From: Heligmosomoides polygyrus polygyrus
Taxonomy: Eukaryota; Nematoda; Chromadorea; Rhabditida; Heligmosomidae
NCBI GenBank assembly: GCA_947396885.1
Contig: OX377204.1
Span: 52,997,139 to 53,061,138, forward strand
Length of the DNA stretch: 64,000 nucleotides
Direction: 5' to 3'
The notes below the pieces were generated by a model. It made no database searches and was not told the origin of the DNA. It worked only from the letters and a program-made list of their open reading frames with translations. Positions 32,701-44,700 of this stretch are shown piece after piece. Made by a program: the position numbers and the translations under genes. Numbering within the stretch: the first letter of the stretch is position 1; every line of letters begins with the position of its first letter.

Positions 32701-35700
32701 CGAGGAGGAGAGCTGCTGGACCTGGAAAATCCTTAAACGATTACACTTCAATAGCGAATGGCCAAGAGGTATCGGGGAATTCCGCCGAAGTGTATAAGTG
32801 GTGAGATTCTAACCATAGCAGACAAAGAGAATTTGCGTGCTTTCGGGAACAAATTTAAATGCAATTTTCTCCCTTAGCAGGTACCGAAGCCAAACTACAA
32901 CAACAATGGAGGTAATGCAATGTGATGGTAATGGTAATGCAAGGATTTCGACCAATGTGCAGGTGAGGGTCCGTACCTGATCATTATTGCAAGAGAAGAT
33001 CACCGCCAGTTGCGAGGTTTCTGCCAAAAGAGATCTTATAGTAGAAAGTATGCGGGAATCTGAAGATGAGTGACTGTCATTAAGATGAATTTCAGTACGG
33101 TCGTCATACAATCTTAAAAGGTGGCCATACTATTAGGTTGGAAAAAAAGTCTTCATTTTTTTCAAAGATTTATTACTTCACAACTACAAAGTCAAATCAA
33201 TTGAGATAAACTCTATTTTGTTCTACTACACTTCTCCAAAGACGTGGTAATTTTTCTAATTCCTCTCGCGTAAAAGACTGCAGTTCTGAAGTCGAATCAC
33301 CGCTGAATCCAATTTTTGAGGTCCTCGTCCGTTTCAAAATATTTCTCTCCAATTTCTTGCTTGAGAGCGTGGAAGAAATAGCATTCGGGAGGGCCGAGGT
33401 CAGGGCTATACGGTGGATGTGGCATTACCTCCCAGCCCAGCTTCTTTATTGTTTCTCTTGTGAGTCTTGCAGCATGTCGCTTTGCGTTGTCATGCAGGAT
33501 CATCACCTTCGACTTCTCAGGTCTCTTTTCTTGGAAAGCTGCAGCGACTTTGTGGAGTTGGCCACTGTATGTGGCAGCAGTAAGTGTCTCTCCACTTCTG
33601 AGAGTTTGCCGATAAGTCACTCCTCTGATATCCACCAAACACTCAAGAGAATCTTCCGTTCGTGAACATTGGGCTTGAGATCAGACTTAGGGCTCTCTCC
33701 CTTTTGTACCCATTGCCTTTTCCTCGGAAGTTGGCACACAGAACCCAGGACTCTTCGCCTGTCACAATCCGCGGAAGAAACGATTTCCTTCCTTATCTGG
33801 ACAGAAGAGAAGCAGCGATGGAGAGCCGTCGACCTTTCTGAGTGTCTGACAGGGCATGTGGAATCCAAGCTCCAAATTTCCATGAAAGCCAAGATTCTTC
33901 AGATGGATCCCCACTATCCTATGAGACACTTCGAGCTTCTCTGCCAGCTGACGTGTCGTCTGCCAACTATCGGTACGAAGAAGATGGTGTAGTTCACTGT
34001 CGTCCAATCCAGTTGGCCTTCCTGACCATGCTTTGCCCTCAGTGAATAATTTCCCTTTAAAGACTTTCCGAACCACTCATAACAGGCGCGATGAGTAGTA
34101 GATCCCAAGCCATATATGTGGTTAATTTGGTCTGCTGCCTGACGTGCTGTGGATTCTTTAATGAATTCTTGAAGAATGCCGTGATGAAAACGGCCATGAG
34201 GTAGATCTGGCATTGAGTTCGGAAGATTGGAAGGATAACGAATTACAAGAAGAGTCTTAACCTGTGTCTGCGTGCGAACGGTAGACAAGTGTGATAGGAT
34301 TACGAAATCAGCAATCAACATTGGCTAGTGCGTTTACAAGGGGAAGGGTAAAAAAAATTTCGAAGTGTGAAGAGACTTTTTTTCCAACCTAATATCATAA
34401 AGTGGGGACTGAACCTACTAGTGATCGACGTACTTTTCAAAGGGGCACATCCCAAGGATAAATGATAAATACAGAGTTACTCAATCCTTTTGGGATGCGC
34501 CACGCATTCTACTTCTACAGGGATAGTAGGAGGCGAACTGAATGCGTCTTTGGCCATACAATGACTTGCGGTGGCCAGCCGATGAACAAATCAGCGCATT
34601 ATACTTTCCAGATAAGACTCAGTTCACCGACCCCGAAGGGATGGAAGGCTTGGTTGGCGTGGGTGGGAAATCCGAATCGAGAACCTGTTGCCTCTTTCCT
34701 TTTGCAGATTAAAAGGAAGGCCGTGCACATTGACACAAGGGAGTGAAATCCCTTCACAAGTGACTGCATGTAACTGAAGAACCCCAAGTCGGCTGGCTGA
34801 ATTTGGTCGATGATTAAAGCACGGTTCGTAAACGCAAGCTCCCTCCTCGGTTATACATGGTAGATTCTGTCGCTGCGTGATTCGAGAAGCCGGCCCAAGA
34901 ATGAGGAATACTTGTCAGTAACCTACCACGACGTAGATTCTTCGCATGAAGATGCCGCCGTGTATGTCAATTTGTGGCGTATTCATATTAGGGGTGGGCG
35001 GAATTTCTGTTTTCTGTTTTCTGATTTTCTGGCCATTTTGAGCAAATTTTTTCTGTTTTCTGTTTTCTGGGGAAATGGCCTAAATTGGCCAGAAAACAGA
35101 AAATAGAGCTGCGAAAAAATTATATAATAGAAATCCAATAAAGAGAATCCAAAAAGTATCATAGAATCATGAGTTTCATCTCAAAATAATGTTTCTAGCG
35201 TATTTTAAATTGCAAGCATGTAAGTTTCTGGATCTGCCCTTGTAGAAATTGCACTATGCACTCAAAACTATACCACTTTGTTTGTTCGATCGTATAAGTG
35301 CTGCTGACATGGAGTCCCTTCACAGTACATTTCTCCACTTTCATAATTTCGCTTTGTAGTCTCTTAAATTTCTGCAGTAGTTTAGACTACCTACGATTAC
35401 TTAGAACTTTATGCAAAGGCTAGAAAACTAGTGTTCTGAGGGGTATTTCATTATAATATATGTTAACTAACTATGTGCCATAGAGTAATTGTGGGTAGGA
35501 TTATTCTCCACCTCCGGTTATTGAAAATTGTTGGCTGGTCTTTCCCAATGATCGTAAAGCAAAGCCTTTGACTTCTATGAGATTTGAAATCAAAGCGAAC
35601 TCTTCCAAATGAAAGCGAGCTTCTTCTTCATTAAACTAGAGACCCTACGAAAAAGACAAAATAGCTGTCATGACTATGTTTTGTTGCGATCGAGACTTCT

Positions 35701-38700
35701 AGCGACAGGCGGGACTCGAACCCGAACCTCCCTTTGACCGGGCGGGAATGCTCACCGCCTTTACACCATCGGCACCGTTTGATCGAACGCAACATCCACA
35801 CCTCGTGGGACCGATCAGCACTCACCCATATCGGGATGAGCCGCCCGCTGATATCAGCATGGAACCAGTTAAGCTGGCGGTCTTGAAAAAAAAACTATTC
35901 AAATCAATTTCTTTAAGCCTCAAATGGCTGGTATCGTGATTGTAAGCTGTTATAGCTGTGTTTTTTGCGACCAAAACCTAGAGAGCATAGAGCATTTCTG
36001 CCTGGTCGGAGGGAGGTGCGGGTTCAAGTCCCGCCTGGCGCTAGATGTCTTGATCGCAACAAAACATCGGTATGGCAACTTACAACCTCGACACCAGCCG
36101 CTTGAGGATTAAAGAAACTGATTTGAAGGTCGGAATAACTTTTTGTTCAAGGAAAATTTGAGGAAAACTTTCATTGAAGTTTTGATTGACACACCCAATA
36201 AGTGGACACATTGCTTGAATATTTATAAAATTTTTGTTTTTTAGGAAAAACAATTGTTAGAACTTGTTTTAAAAGCAAGAAGGCGGCCATTTTTATTGCA
36301 AAAAAGGTTGCGCCATGCCCTCGCCCAAGACGTCGTGACCTTTATTCGAATGCAGAATTTCTGTTTGCATGGATTTTGTCCACGTAATTGGAATCTACGC
36401 TCTCAATCAAATAAAAGTGGCGGCGAACTTTTCGAACGCATGGCGCGATCGATCTTTTAATGCTTGCTTCTCTGCTGTGCTTTAGGAAACATTTTAAATA
36501 ATTATTTTTTCTCTAAATAAATTTCTCTAAAATTATTACACCTGTAGGGGTAGGTAAACTAAAAAATTTCAAGAAAGCTCTACCAAACTTTCCTTTAACG
36601 GAGAATTATTCTAACCACGTTTTTGCGTCCAAGGCTAAACCTGCCTGAAGGTCATCTCAATTTGGAAGAGTTCGCTTTGTCAAGTTATGCGAAGCGTCGG
36701 GCATGGGAACCCGGATTGGCTCCCATGTCACGTTGGTGTTTTGTGAACTGTGTAACGCTGTTGGAGCGGGAAGAAGTATAGATGCCGAAGACTGCGTTAT
36801 AGTTACCATTGGCATTGTGTATAGCGTTGAAAAAACCATACTCGTCTTCCGACTTAGTTCACAGGTGGGTGCGGGGTTACTCTTGGCGTTGAAAAAACCA
36901 TACTCGTCTTCCGACTTAGTTCACAGGTGGGTGCGGGGTTACTCTTGCCGTCCGGCCTGCCCGCGTTCCCACCCGGAGAGCTTAGTCGGCCTTCTGCACT
37001 GTCACTGGGTGAGCCGGCAGAAGGGCTTTGGGAAATAGCTACCCCGGACGTGTCTCCCGACATGATGATTTTCTTCTTCTGTGAGCTTTCCATAAGCTAT
37101 CGGTACCAATTGCGTCTTACAACTCAGAACAGTTACCTAAGGTCCCCTAACGTTTCTTTTATCGCCTCTAGGTAGCGGACAGCTATATGTTAGAACCATA
37201 TGTTAGACGGTATAAACACCGATTGTTTTTATAAAATTTATGATAAAGAATAAAAAAACGAGCGCCGAACGGTTCAACACCAACTTCAACCCAGATGTAA
37301 CGAAGAATTATGTTGAAGGATATCAAAATGAACTCAAAATGAATACGATGCCAAGAAACTCAAAAGGAAATGCCACCGATGAAAGTTGGTTAGTGTGTGA
37401 GACTTTAAAACAGGGCTGAGCCAAAAAACGAGAAGGAGGTACCCACGGCTGTCTCACTCTTGACTCCCTTCGTGTTCTAATCGCGCAATAAGGGGCGGAA
37501 GGGACAAGGAAGGAGGAGGGTCAGTCACAAGGTGGAGATCGATGCACTGGAGATGTGCGGGGAATAGTTCGACCCGACCACGATTATATACGCAACGATA
37601 CTCAGTATCCCCCCCCCCCACTGGCTAGAGTGGCAAAGGAGAAGAGAGCTAGACTACTTCAATCGTTCCCAGAAAATCTGCGTATCAGATGCATATCCTT
37701 GCAATCCTCTTGGATAGCCTCAATGTAGAGCAGGGATGGGCGGAAATTTTGAAAATTTTCCCAGAAAACAGAAAACAGAAAACCGCTTTCGTCAGAAAAC
37801 AGAAATCAGAAAACAGAAAGGCCAAAAACGCCAGAAAACAGAAAAATCAGAAAACAGAAAATTTCGCAATTATCATACTACCTAATTATTCAATCCGAAG
37901 ATTTATTGGTCCAGTAGCAAGTGCTTTTTGCACGACTAGAAATTGGTCGTGGACCAGCGTTTTAAGTTGCAAGCGTTTATAGGAGTGGCTTATAAATGAT
38001 GAATTTTTCCTATTGCATTCATATTAAAATATAGCGGTTTAAGGCTCACAGTCCAAATGTAAGTGTAATCTCAAAACAGACGATTCGCTAGATTAGGGGT
38101 CCCACTCGTAAGAGACTAGCCTTATAGAGCACCAAACATGGGCCAAAGATGTTTTGGGTACTGGCTTGATATTTCACAGAACAACACGAGAGTGCGACTG
38201 AAGAGGCTGTCAGCGCAAAAACTTTTGGGTGAAAGTGTTTCTTCAAATGCGTAGACATTATCTAATAAGGATCAAACATATACCCTTTCCATCATATTAT
38301 TATTATTATTCATACATACATATCATATTACATCTCGATTTGCTGGGGAGGGAGACATGCCCGACATCGGCAACAATCGCCCTATCTGACTGCTGTCCGT
38401 AGTCTACAAGCTCTTCACTCGATTCCTTTTGAATAGGGTTAGCAGAACGCTGGACGAAGGACGGCCGCGCGAACAAGCGGGATTTCGGAGAGGATTCGGC
38501 TCGATCGACCACATACACACCATTACGAAGCTCATCATGCAGCTGTGCCTTACGTTCATCGACCTGAAGAAGGCAATCGACTCCGTCGAGACTGAAGCGG
38601 TTCTCGAAGCCCTGCTCACTCAGTGCGTTCCTACTCAGTACATCTGAGTCCTTTGAGAGCTGTAGAGTGGATTCACGACCAAGATCTCTCCACTCTACAA

Positions 38701-41700
38701 CGACGTCATCATCGACGTGAAGAGAGGGGTTGAGCAGGGAGAGGCCGTATTCTCAAAGCTCTTCAGCACCACCCGAAAACGCCATGCGCGAACTAGAATG
38801 GGAAGACATGGAGTTAAGGTCAACGGCCGGCAACTGACCATCTTAGGTTTGCTGATGACATCGTCCTCAAAACACCGAGCATGGCCAGGCCGAGCGAACG
38901 CTAGCCCACTTCGATCGTGTATGTGGGAACTCCGGACTGCAGCGGAATCTTACGAAGACAACGTTCATGAGAAACGGACGAGTTTATGATGCCCCATTCT
39001 CGCTCAACGGAACGAACATCTCCGAGTGCTCCAGCTACGTGTATCTGGTTCGCGAAGTCAACATAAGCAACGGCCTAGCACCGGAGCTGGGTATGAGGAA
39101 ACGAGTGGTTTGGGGAGCTTTTAAAGAGCGTGAAATCGTGAAGAAGACGAAGAACGTCCGACTCCATGCTAGATTATTCGATTTCACTGCTCTCCCTGCC
39201 CTAACATACGCCTCAGACCTGCGCTATACGGAAGCGGGATGAACACGTGATCAGCGACGCACAGCGTGGAATGGAGAACGCGATGCTTGGAGTAACACGA
39301 CTTCGCCGACGTTCGAAGATCAGGGACGCTGTCGCATGGGCGAACTCGTCGAAAATTAGGTGGGCCGGCCACGTAATGCGATTCGCAGACACCCGCTGGA
39401 CGAGAGCCGTCACTGACTGGATTCCGCGAGATGTCAAGAGAATACCAGGATGCCCACCAACGCACTGATCGGACTTCTTCGTGGAATCCCTGAACGAACG
39501 ATATGACGCTCTTCGTGTCCGTCCGGCGAGGAGGATCCATTGGAGCACTCTGTCAAGCGACAAGGACAAATGGAGACGTTGCTGGTGCCCGTTCGAATAA
39601 CTCGATGATCACCGGGGCGACAGATGATAGATGTGATAAATTAAAATTTTTATGTATTTTTATTCTATCCCTTTTATTCTATCACTACACCAGTGAAGTC
39701 AAAGGTAACTAAAACTTTTCAGCCTCTCACTAATGTTGGACAACCAAAAGCTGAACAAGAGTTAGAAAAGCAGCTCCGTCAAAGGCTTTGCTTTACGATC
39801 ATTGGGAAAGACCAGCCAACAATTTTCAATAACCGGAGGTGGAGAATAATCCTACCCACAATTACTCTATGGCACATAGTTAGTTAACATATATTATAAT
39901 GAAATACCCCTCAGAACACTAGTTTTTTAGCCTTTGCATAAAGTTCTAAGTAATCGTAGGTAGTCTAAACTACTGCAGAAATTTAAGAGGGCAGATCCAG
40001 AAACTTACATGCTTGCAATTTAAAATACGCTAGAAACATTATTTTGAGAAGAAACTCATGATTCTATGATACGTTTTGGATTCTCTTTATTGGATTTCTA
40101 TTATATAATTTTTTCGAAGCTCTATTTTCTGTTTTCTGGCCAATTTAGGCCATTTCCCCAGAAAACAGAAAAAATTTGCCTAAAATGGCCAGAAAATCAG
40201 AAAACAGAAAACAGAAAACAGAAATTCCGCCCACCCCTGATGTAGAGGTAGATGCCCTCCCACGAAGTGTGAGTAGATGAAACTCAAACACAAACAAAAG
40301 GTAAGTGGCCATGTGGCCGTGCCTGCTGTCCGGTGGGAACGCGTAGACGAGAATGTTCTGGAACCCGCCCACAGCGCTTGATCCAGGCGCGGCGCGGTTC
40401 TCGCTGCGATCCTTTAAGGAACCCGCACACTTCTGCAGCGTTGCCGCTGCCCTATCCTTAACCATAGCGGCGAGCGGCGTTGTGCAGAAGTGTGTGGGGC
40501 CTTTAAAATCACCCCTAGCCTCGCTCGGATGGGCCCTGACCGTGGCAAAGAAGAGGGGTCAGGGAGAAAGAGCACTCCGAAGGAGGAGGGTGCCGATGGT
40601 AAGAGAAATATCAACACCGATCGACGCTGGGGGTCCGATGGACGCTGGATCCGGACTTCACAGCTTTGATTTCGAAAGTCTTGAAGAATGAAGTGTCCAA
40701 TTTGATTTGAAAATTGTCCGATTCGTCGTGGAAATGGCATAAATGCGATCTGACGTCGTCGGAGAGCGCAAAAAATCGATACTATTTCGATCATGGAGCT
40801 GTGGGTACAAACTAAGCCTAACCCTGGGTGCTAGAGCAATTGCCACACGCCAACGGGGCGAGTTTGCTCGACAGTTTAGGGTTTCGTCGCGTGTTCTTAG
40901 CACTGGCTCGGGAATGGTATCGTAGGAAGAGGGCCTAAAAATTGTTCGAGGCGGCTGACTGGCCATAACGCCAAAACGTTCATGCTCAAAACGACAGGAC
41001 TTGGAGTTTCGAAGAGCACCTGCAGATGATCGAAAGGATGAAGCCGCGCTCCAGTCAACAGCCAAGATTAAGCCAAACGTCGACCAGTCGCTGGAGAGAC
41101 TCACAAGACGAAGAATAATGATAGCATTACGACGTTTTAGTTATAGAACTCAAGCGGCAATTTATTTACGTAACTGACCGCACGGGGAGGAAAAAACGTT
41201 GACAAAGAACATTAGTAAGGAATAGGAACGATTGCGAGGTTGAACAATGGACTCACCGACCGTGTTAGTTGTAGAATCCTTTCCAAGAACGTCGACCGAA
41301 GTGAGATGAACAATAGCTGGCTGACAGGATTTACCTGGAACCTTCACATCTGGCGCAGCTTGAAAACTGCTCAGAAAGATCTAATACTAGAACAATCCCC
41401 TTCATGGCGTCTCTATTTCGTCTAGTCTAGAAGACAGCGCAGTAGTAGTTCTTGAATTTGACTAAGGCCATTAATATGACAGGTTTGAGGAACATCACCT
41501 GTATCTCCTGTATCACCTGTATCTCATCGATCTGGACGAGTGGCTACAGCAACGTCTCCCTTGCGCCGTGCCAGAGTGCTCCAACGAATTCCCTCGCTAA
41601 AGCGAAACGAAGGGCGCCATATCGTGTCTAAGAGTTTTCACGAAGAAGTCCGACCAACGCTTTGGTGACCGTCCTGGTATCATTTTACATCCCTCGGAAA

Positions 41701-44700
41701 CCAATCAGTTACGGCTATCGTCCAACGAGTGTCTGCGAAACGCATCAAGTGGCTGGTCCACCTAATTTTCCATGACTTGCCAACAGCACCTCTGATCTTC
41801 GAACGTCGACAAAGCTCGGGACTCCGGAAACCTCTCACTTGCGTAATTCGTGTCATTAAGCGCACTGCCTTCTCGATTCTTTGCTAATACGCACAGGAGC
41901 AGTCCGAGATGTTCGTTCCGTTGAACACGAATGGACATCGATCTCGCCCGTTTCTCGTAAGCACAGTCTTTGTAAGATTCACGCGAAATTCAACGACCTC
42001 ACATACACGATCGAAGTCAGGGGTGCACACAAAATTTTGTGCGTTAAATTTCTTTAACGAAATTTCTTAACGGAAAATTGTCGTTAAATTTCCGGTAAAT
42101 CGTTAAATTTCGTTAAAAAATACAATTAGCTGCAAACCATTATTTCAAGTGAAAAAACTAAGGAAAACCTTATGCGTGTCAAATTCAGGAGGTCAACAGT
42201 TAAAGTTCGAGGGATGGAGTGTACCACTGCAATGTAAAATAAACAATGCAATGCCAACAAATCCAGAAAAATTAACAGGCCTTCCTCAAAAATTGTCGGC
42301 CGGTGTGGAATAAGAACAAGCATGGAATTATCACTCAAGATGATCACCGACAAGGCATCCTAAAATGTGCGATCAGGCAGGTTCCCGGAGTTCCTCTTTC
42401 TATTTCTTTTGTCTGACTGTTCTATGAGCATATGCAACCTCGATGCGGGCATCAGCCCACTAAGTACTTAAAGAACTAAGAGAAATACAATTAAAAGCCT
42501 ATCACGGGAATGTTAACATGCCGTCGATCGCACGACTTTCGAGAGTCAGGTGCGTGGGACCAATCATTTTTTTGCACCGTGACACGATATCGTGTCACAC
42601 CGGTCCCTCACTGCCGAAAAGGTGTGACACGTCATCAACGTGCTAACGTTCAGGAAAAGTAGCTTTCCTAATTTTTGGTAGTAGCGTTCTTCTAAAATCG
42701 TACAAAATACGCTCAACGACCGAAAACATTCTCTCCGTCTCCACTGTTCCAGCTGGCGGGCAAACGAATTCTGGAATAAGCAGCGCCAGGTGGGGTACGC
42801 ATATCCTACAACGCAAGTGTCTTTGTGGGTTCGCTGACGTACTTGGCGCACGCTCCAAAATGCATTATTGGATAAGGATTTAATCCCCTTTGAGATGCGC
42901 CACGCTTTCTACTTATACGGAATATCGTGGGCGCGATTCGAATGCTTGTTTAGGCCTAGAATTCTTGCGGTGGCCAGCTGATGAAGAAGTCAGCGCTTTA
43001 TCCTTCCCGCACAAGTCTGGTAGCAATTCTCCGACTCCGGAGGGATAGAAGGCTTGGTTGACCTGGGTGGAAAACCAGGAACATGGTGTCGGATGCACGC
43101 GACAGCCGGCACCTCCGATTGCGCTACACGCGCTCCCAGAATGCATTGTTTCCGAAAATTCAAAACAAATTAATGGAAACATTAAAATACTCATGCTGAT
43201 TTCATTAGTTTTTTTTTTCAGGAACAGTCCTAATGAGACCTGCAATATTAGAGAATACTAATGGAATGTGACAAACTCATTGAGAAAAGGTCCGTTAAAA
43301 ATTCCGTTAAATTTCTAAAAATTTCCGTTAGGTCGTTAAGCCAGAATTTAACGAAAAATGCCGTTAATTCGTTAAATTCGTTAAATCGTTAACCGTTAAA
43401 TGTGCACCCCTGATCGAAGTCGGCCAGAATTCGGTCCGCTTGGACAATGCTCAATCATGAGCATGATTTTGTCAGCGAAGGGTGGGTAATGTAGCTGCTG
43501 GCCGTCAACCTCCACACCCGCGTGTTCTCATTCTAGTTCGCGCATAACGTTATCGAGGGTGGCGCTGAAGAGCTTCAGGGATATGGTATCCTCTTACCAA
43601 ACCCCTCTCTTCAGCTTGACTAGGACGTCGTTGTAATATTATTAAATACTATGATGAGATCTGTACTGAATCCGCTGTATAGTTCTGGAATTACTTTGAT
43701 GGACTGAGTAGGTATACCCTAGGTGAACAGGGCTTAGTGAGTGCTATGACGGAATCGAATGACTGCTTAAGGTCGATGAAGTTAAAGGCGCCCTCTTTGC
43801 TCTTTCGAGATCCTTCGATGGGAATCGCCACTGTGAATGTGGTCGATGGTGCCGAACTAATTCGCCCTCTGAATCGTGATCTCTTGGAGGACGCCTGTCA
43901 GATCGCTTGGAGAAAGAATACACTCAGCGGTGTGGCTACATACACTCTACCTCTGCCACTGCCATAATTATGGCACCACGTCTGAGTCTTAGCGAAACAA
44001 AGGCAAGGCTGGTCTGCAATGAACGATTAGCCAACTACGTTGTGTACAGAAGCCTTATCGTAGGGCCCACGAAGGTGGAGAAATCTCAACTTTCGCGCAA
44101 CGCAACAGGATTTAAGCAGTAGGATCTATCCTTCCACTAATAGTAAGTAATTGATGGCCTAGGCAGTGGAGGCATTCCATGGATTCAGGTGTTCATTCAA
44201 ATAGGATGAAATAAGGTCTGAACAAAGGGACTAGGCGACTGCAATCTAAATAGTTTACGCTTCTAGCTTCTCCTTTGACAGTTTCCGACTAGGCCCACTC
44301 CAGCAGAACGATCACATAAATTGTACCAGGTTTTCTTGCCCATTGGGCAGCCATGAGAGCGGCCATTTTAGACTTTTTAATGCGGCTCACCTTTCTCAAA
44401 AGCGCTTCTTAGTTTTGCCTCTGACTGAGACACGTTTTCACTCCAGAGGTCAAAGCAGCTGAACTCGACGAGATTCCGATGTGTCTCTACGGCCAAATGG
44501 CTGCTGAGCAGCCGTTTTCCACTCCCACTGGCACCGCTCAGCAGAAAGACAAGCGGCTTCTCGTCAACCTGAAGTAGACGGCAATGTTGAAACGAGTGTT
44601 CGCTCCAACGAGAGACTTCATAGCCGATCGCATAGTATCTGCTCTGCGCATTTCAGCTGCCTAGGTTTAGTAAGCGAAACGTTCCCATGGCATGGGTTAC

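Larger units (their letters stand above)
37731..40239 (+). mobile_element. hAT element, family 1, copy 1 with nested RTE
   Basis: Inverted termini CAGGGATGGGCGGAA and CAGGGGTGGGCGGAA, with a perfect 8-bp target duplication ATGTAGAG at 37723-37730 and 40240-40247. The 8-bp duplication and CAGGG ends are diagnostic of hAT. Both ends carry subterminal runs of AGAAAACA/TGTTTTCT motifs in opposite orientation, likely transposase-binding sites. The middle is an RTE fragment. No intact hAT transposase; the copy must have moved in trans. It has lost about 130 bp near 39990 relative to copy 2. Confidence 0.92.
42018..43412 (-). mobile_element. hAT element, family 2, inside an RTE copy
   Basis: Termini CAGGGGTGCACA on both ends, and a perfect 8-bp duplication ATCGAAGT (42010-42017 and 43413-43420). 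Subterminal zones 42044-42120 and 43290-43400 are crowded with CGTTAA/TTAACG motifs. The interior retains a transposase remnant and a SINE. Confidence 0.93.
41495..43900 (-). mobile_element. RTE retrotransposon copy split by a hAT insertion
   Basis: Reading on minus, 43900-43413 gives TIDHIHSG and [11 protein letters not shown] of the reverse transcriptase. The element resumes across the hAT insertion at 42017 and ends in [19 protein letters not shown] and the 3' tail of CTGTATC/GATACAG steps near 41495-41525. Heavily mutated. Confidence 0.75.

Noticed and set aside
38306..39569. Additional frames on both strands of the nested RTE
   Set aside because: Shadows of the retrotransposon coding strand; mirrored exactly at 58287-59550.
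40658..41104. 148-residue minus-strand frame in a PEX6 intron
   Set aside because: R/S-rich, no motif, opposite frames also open; no fit to PEX6 exon phases.
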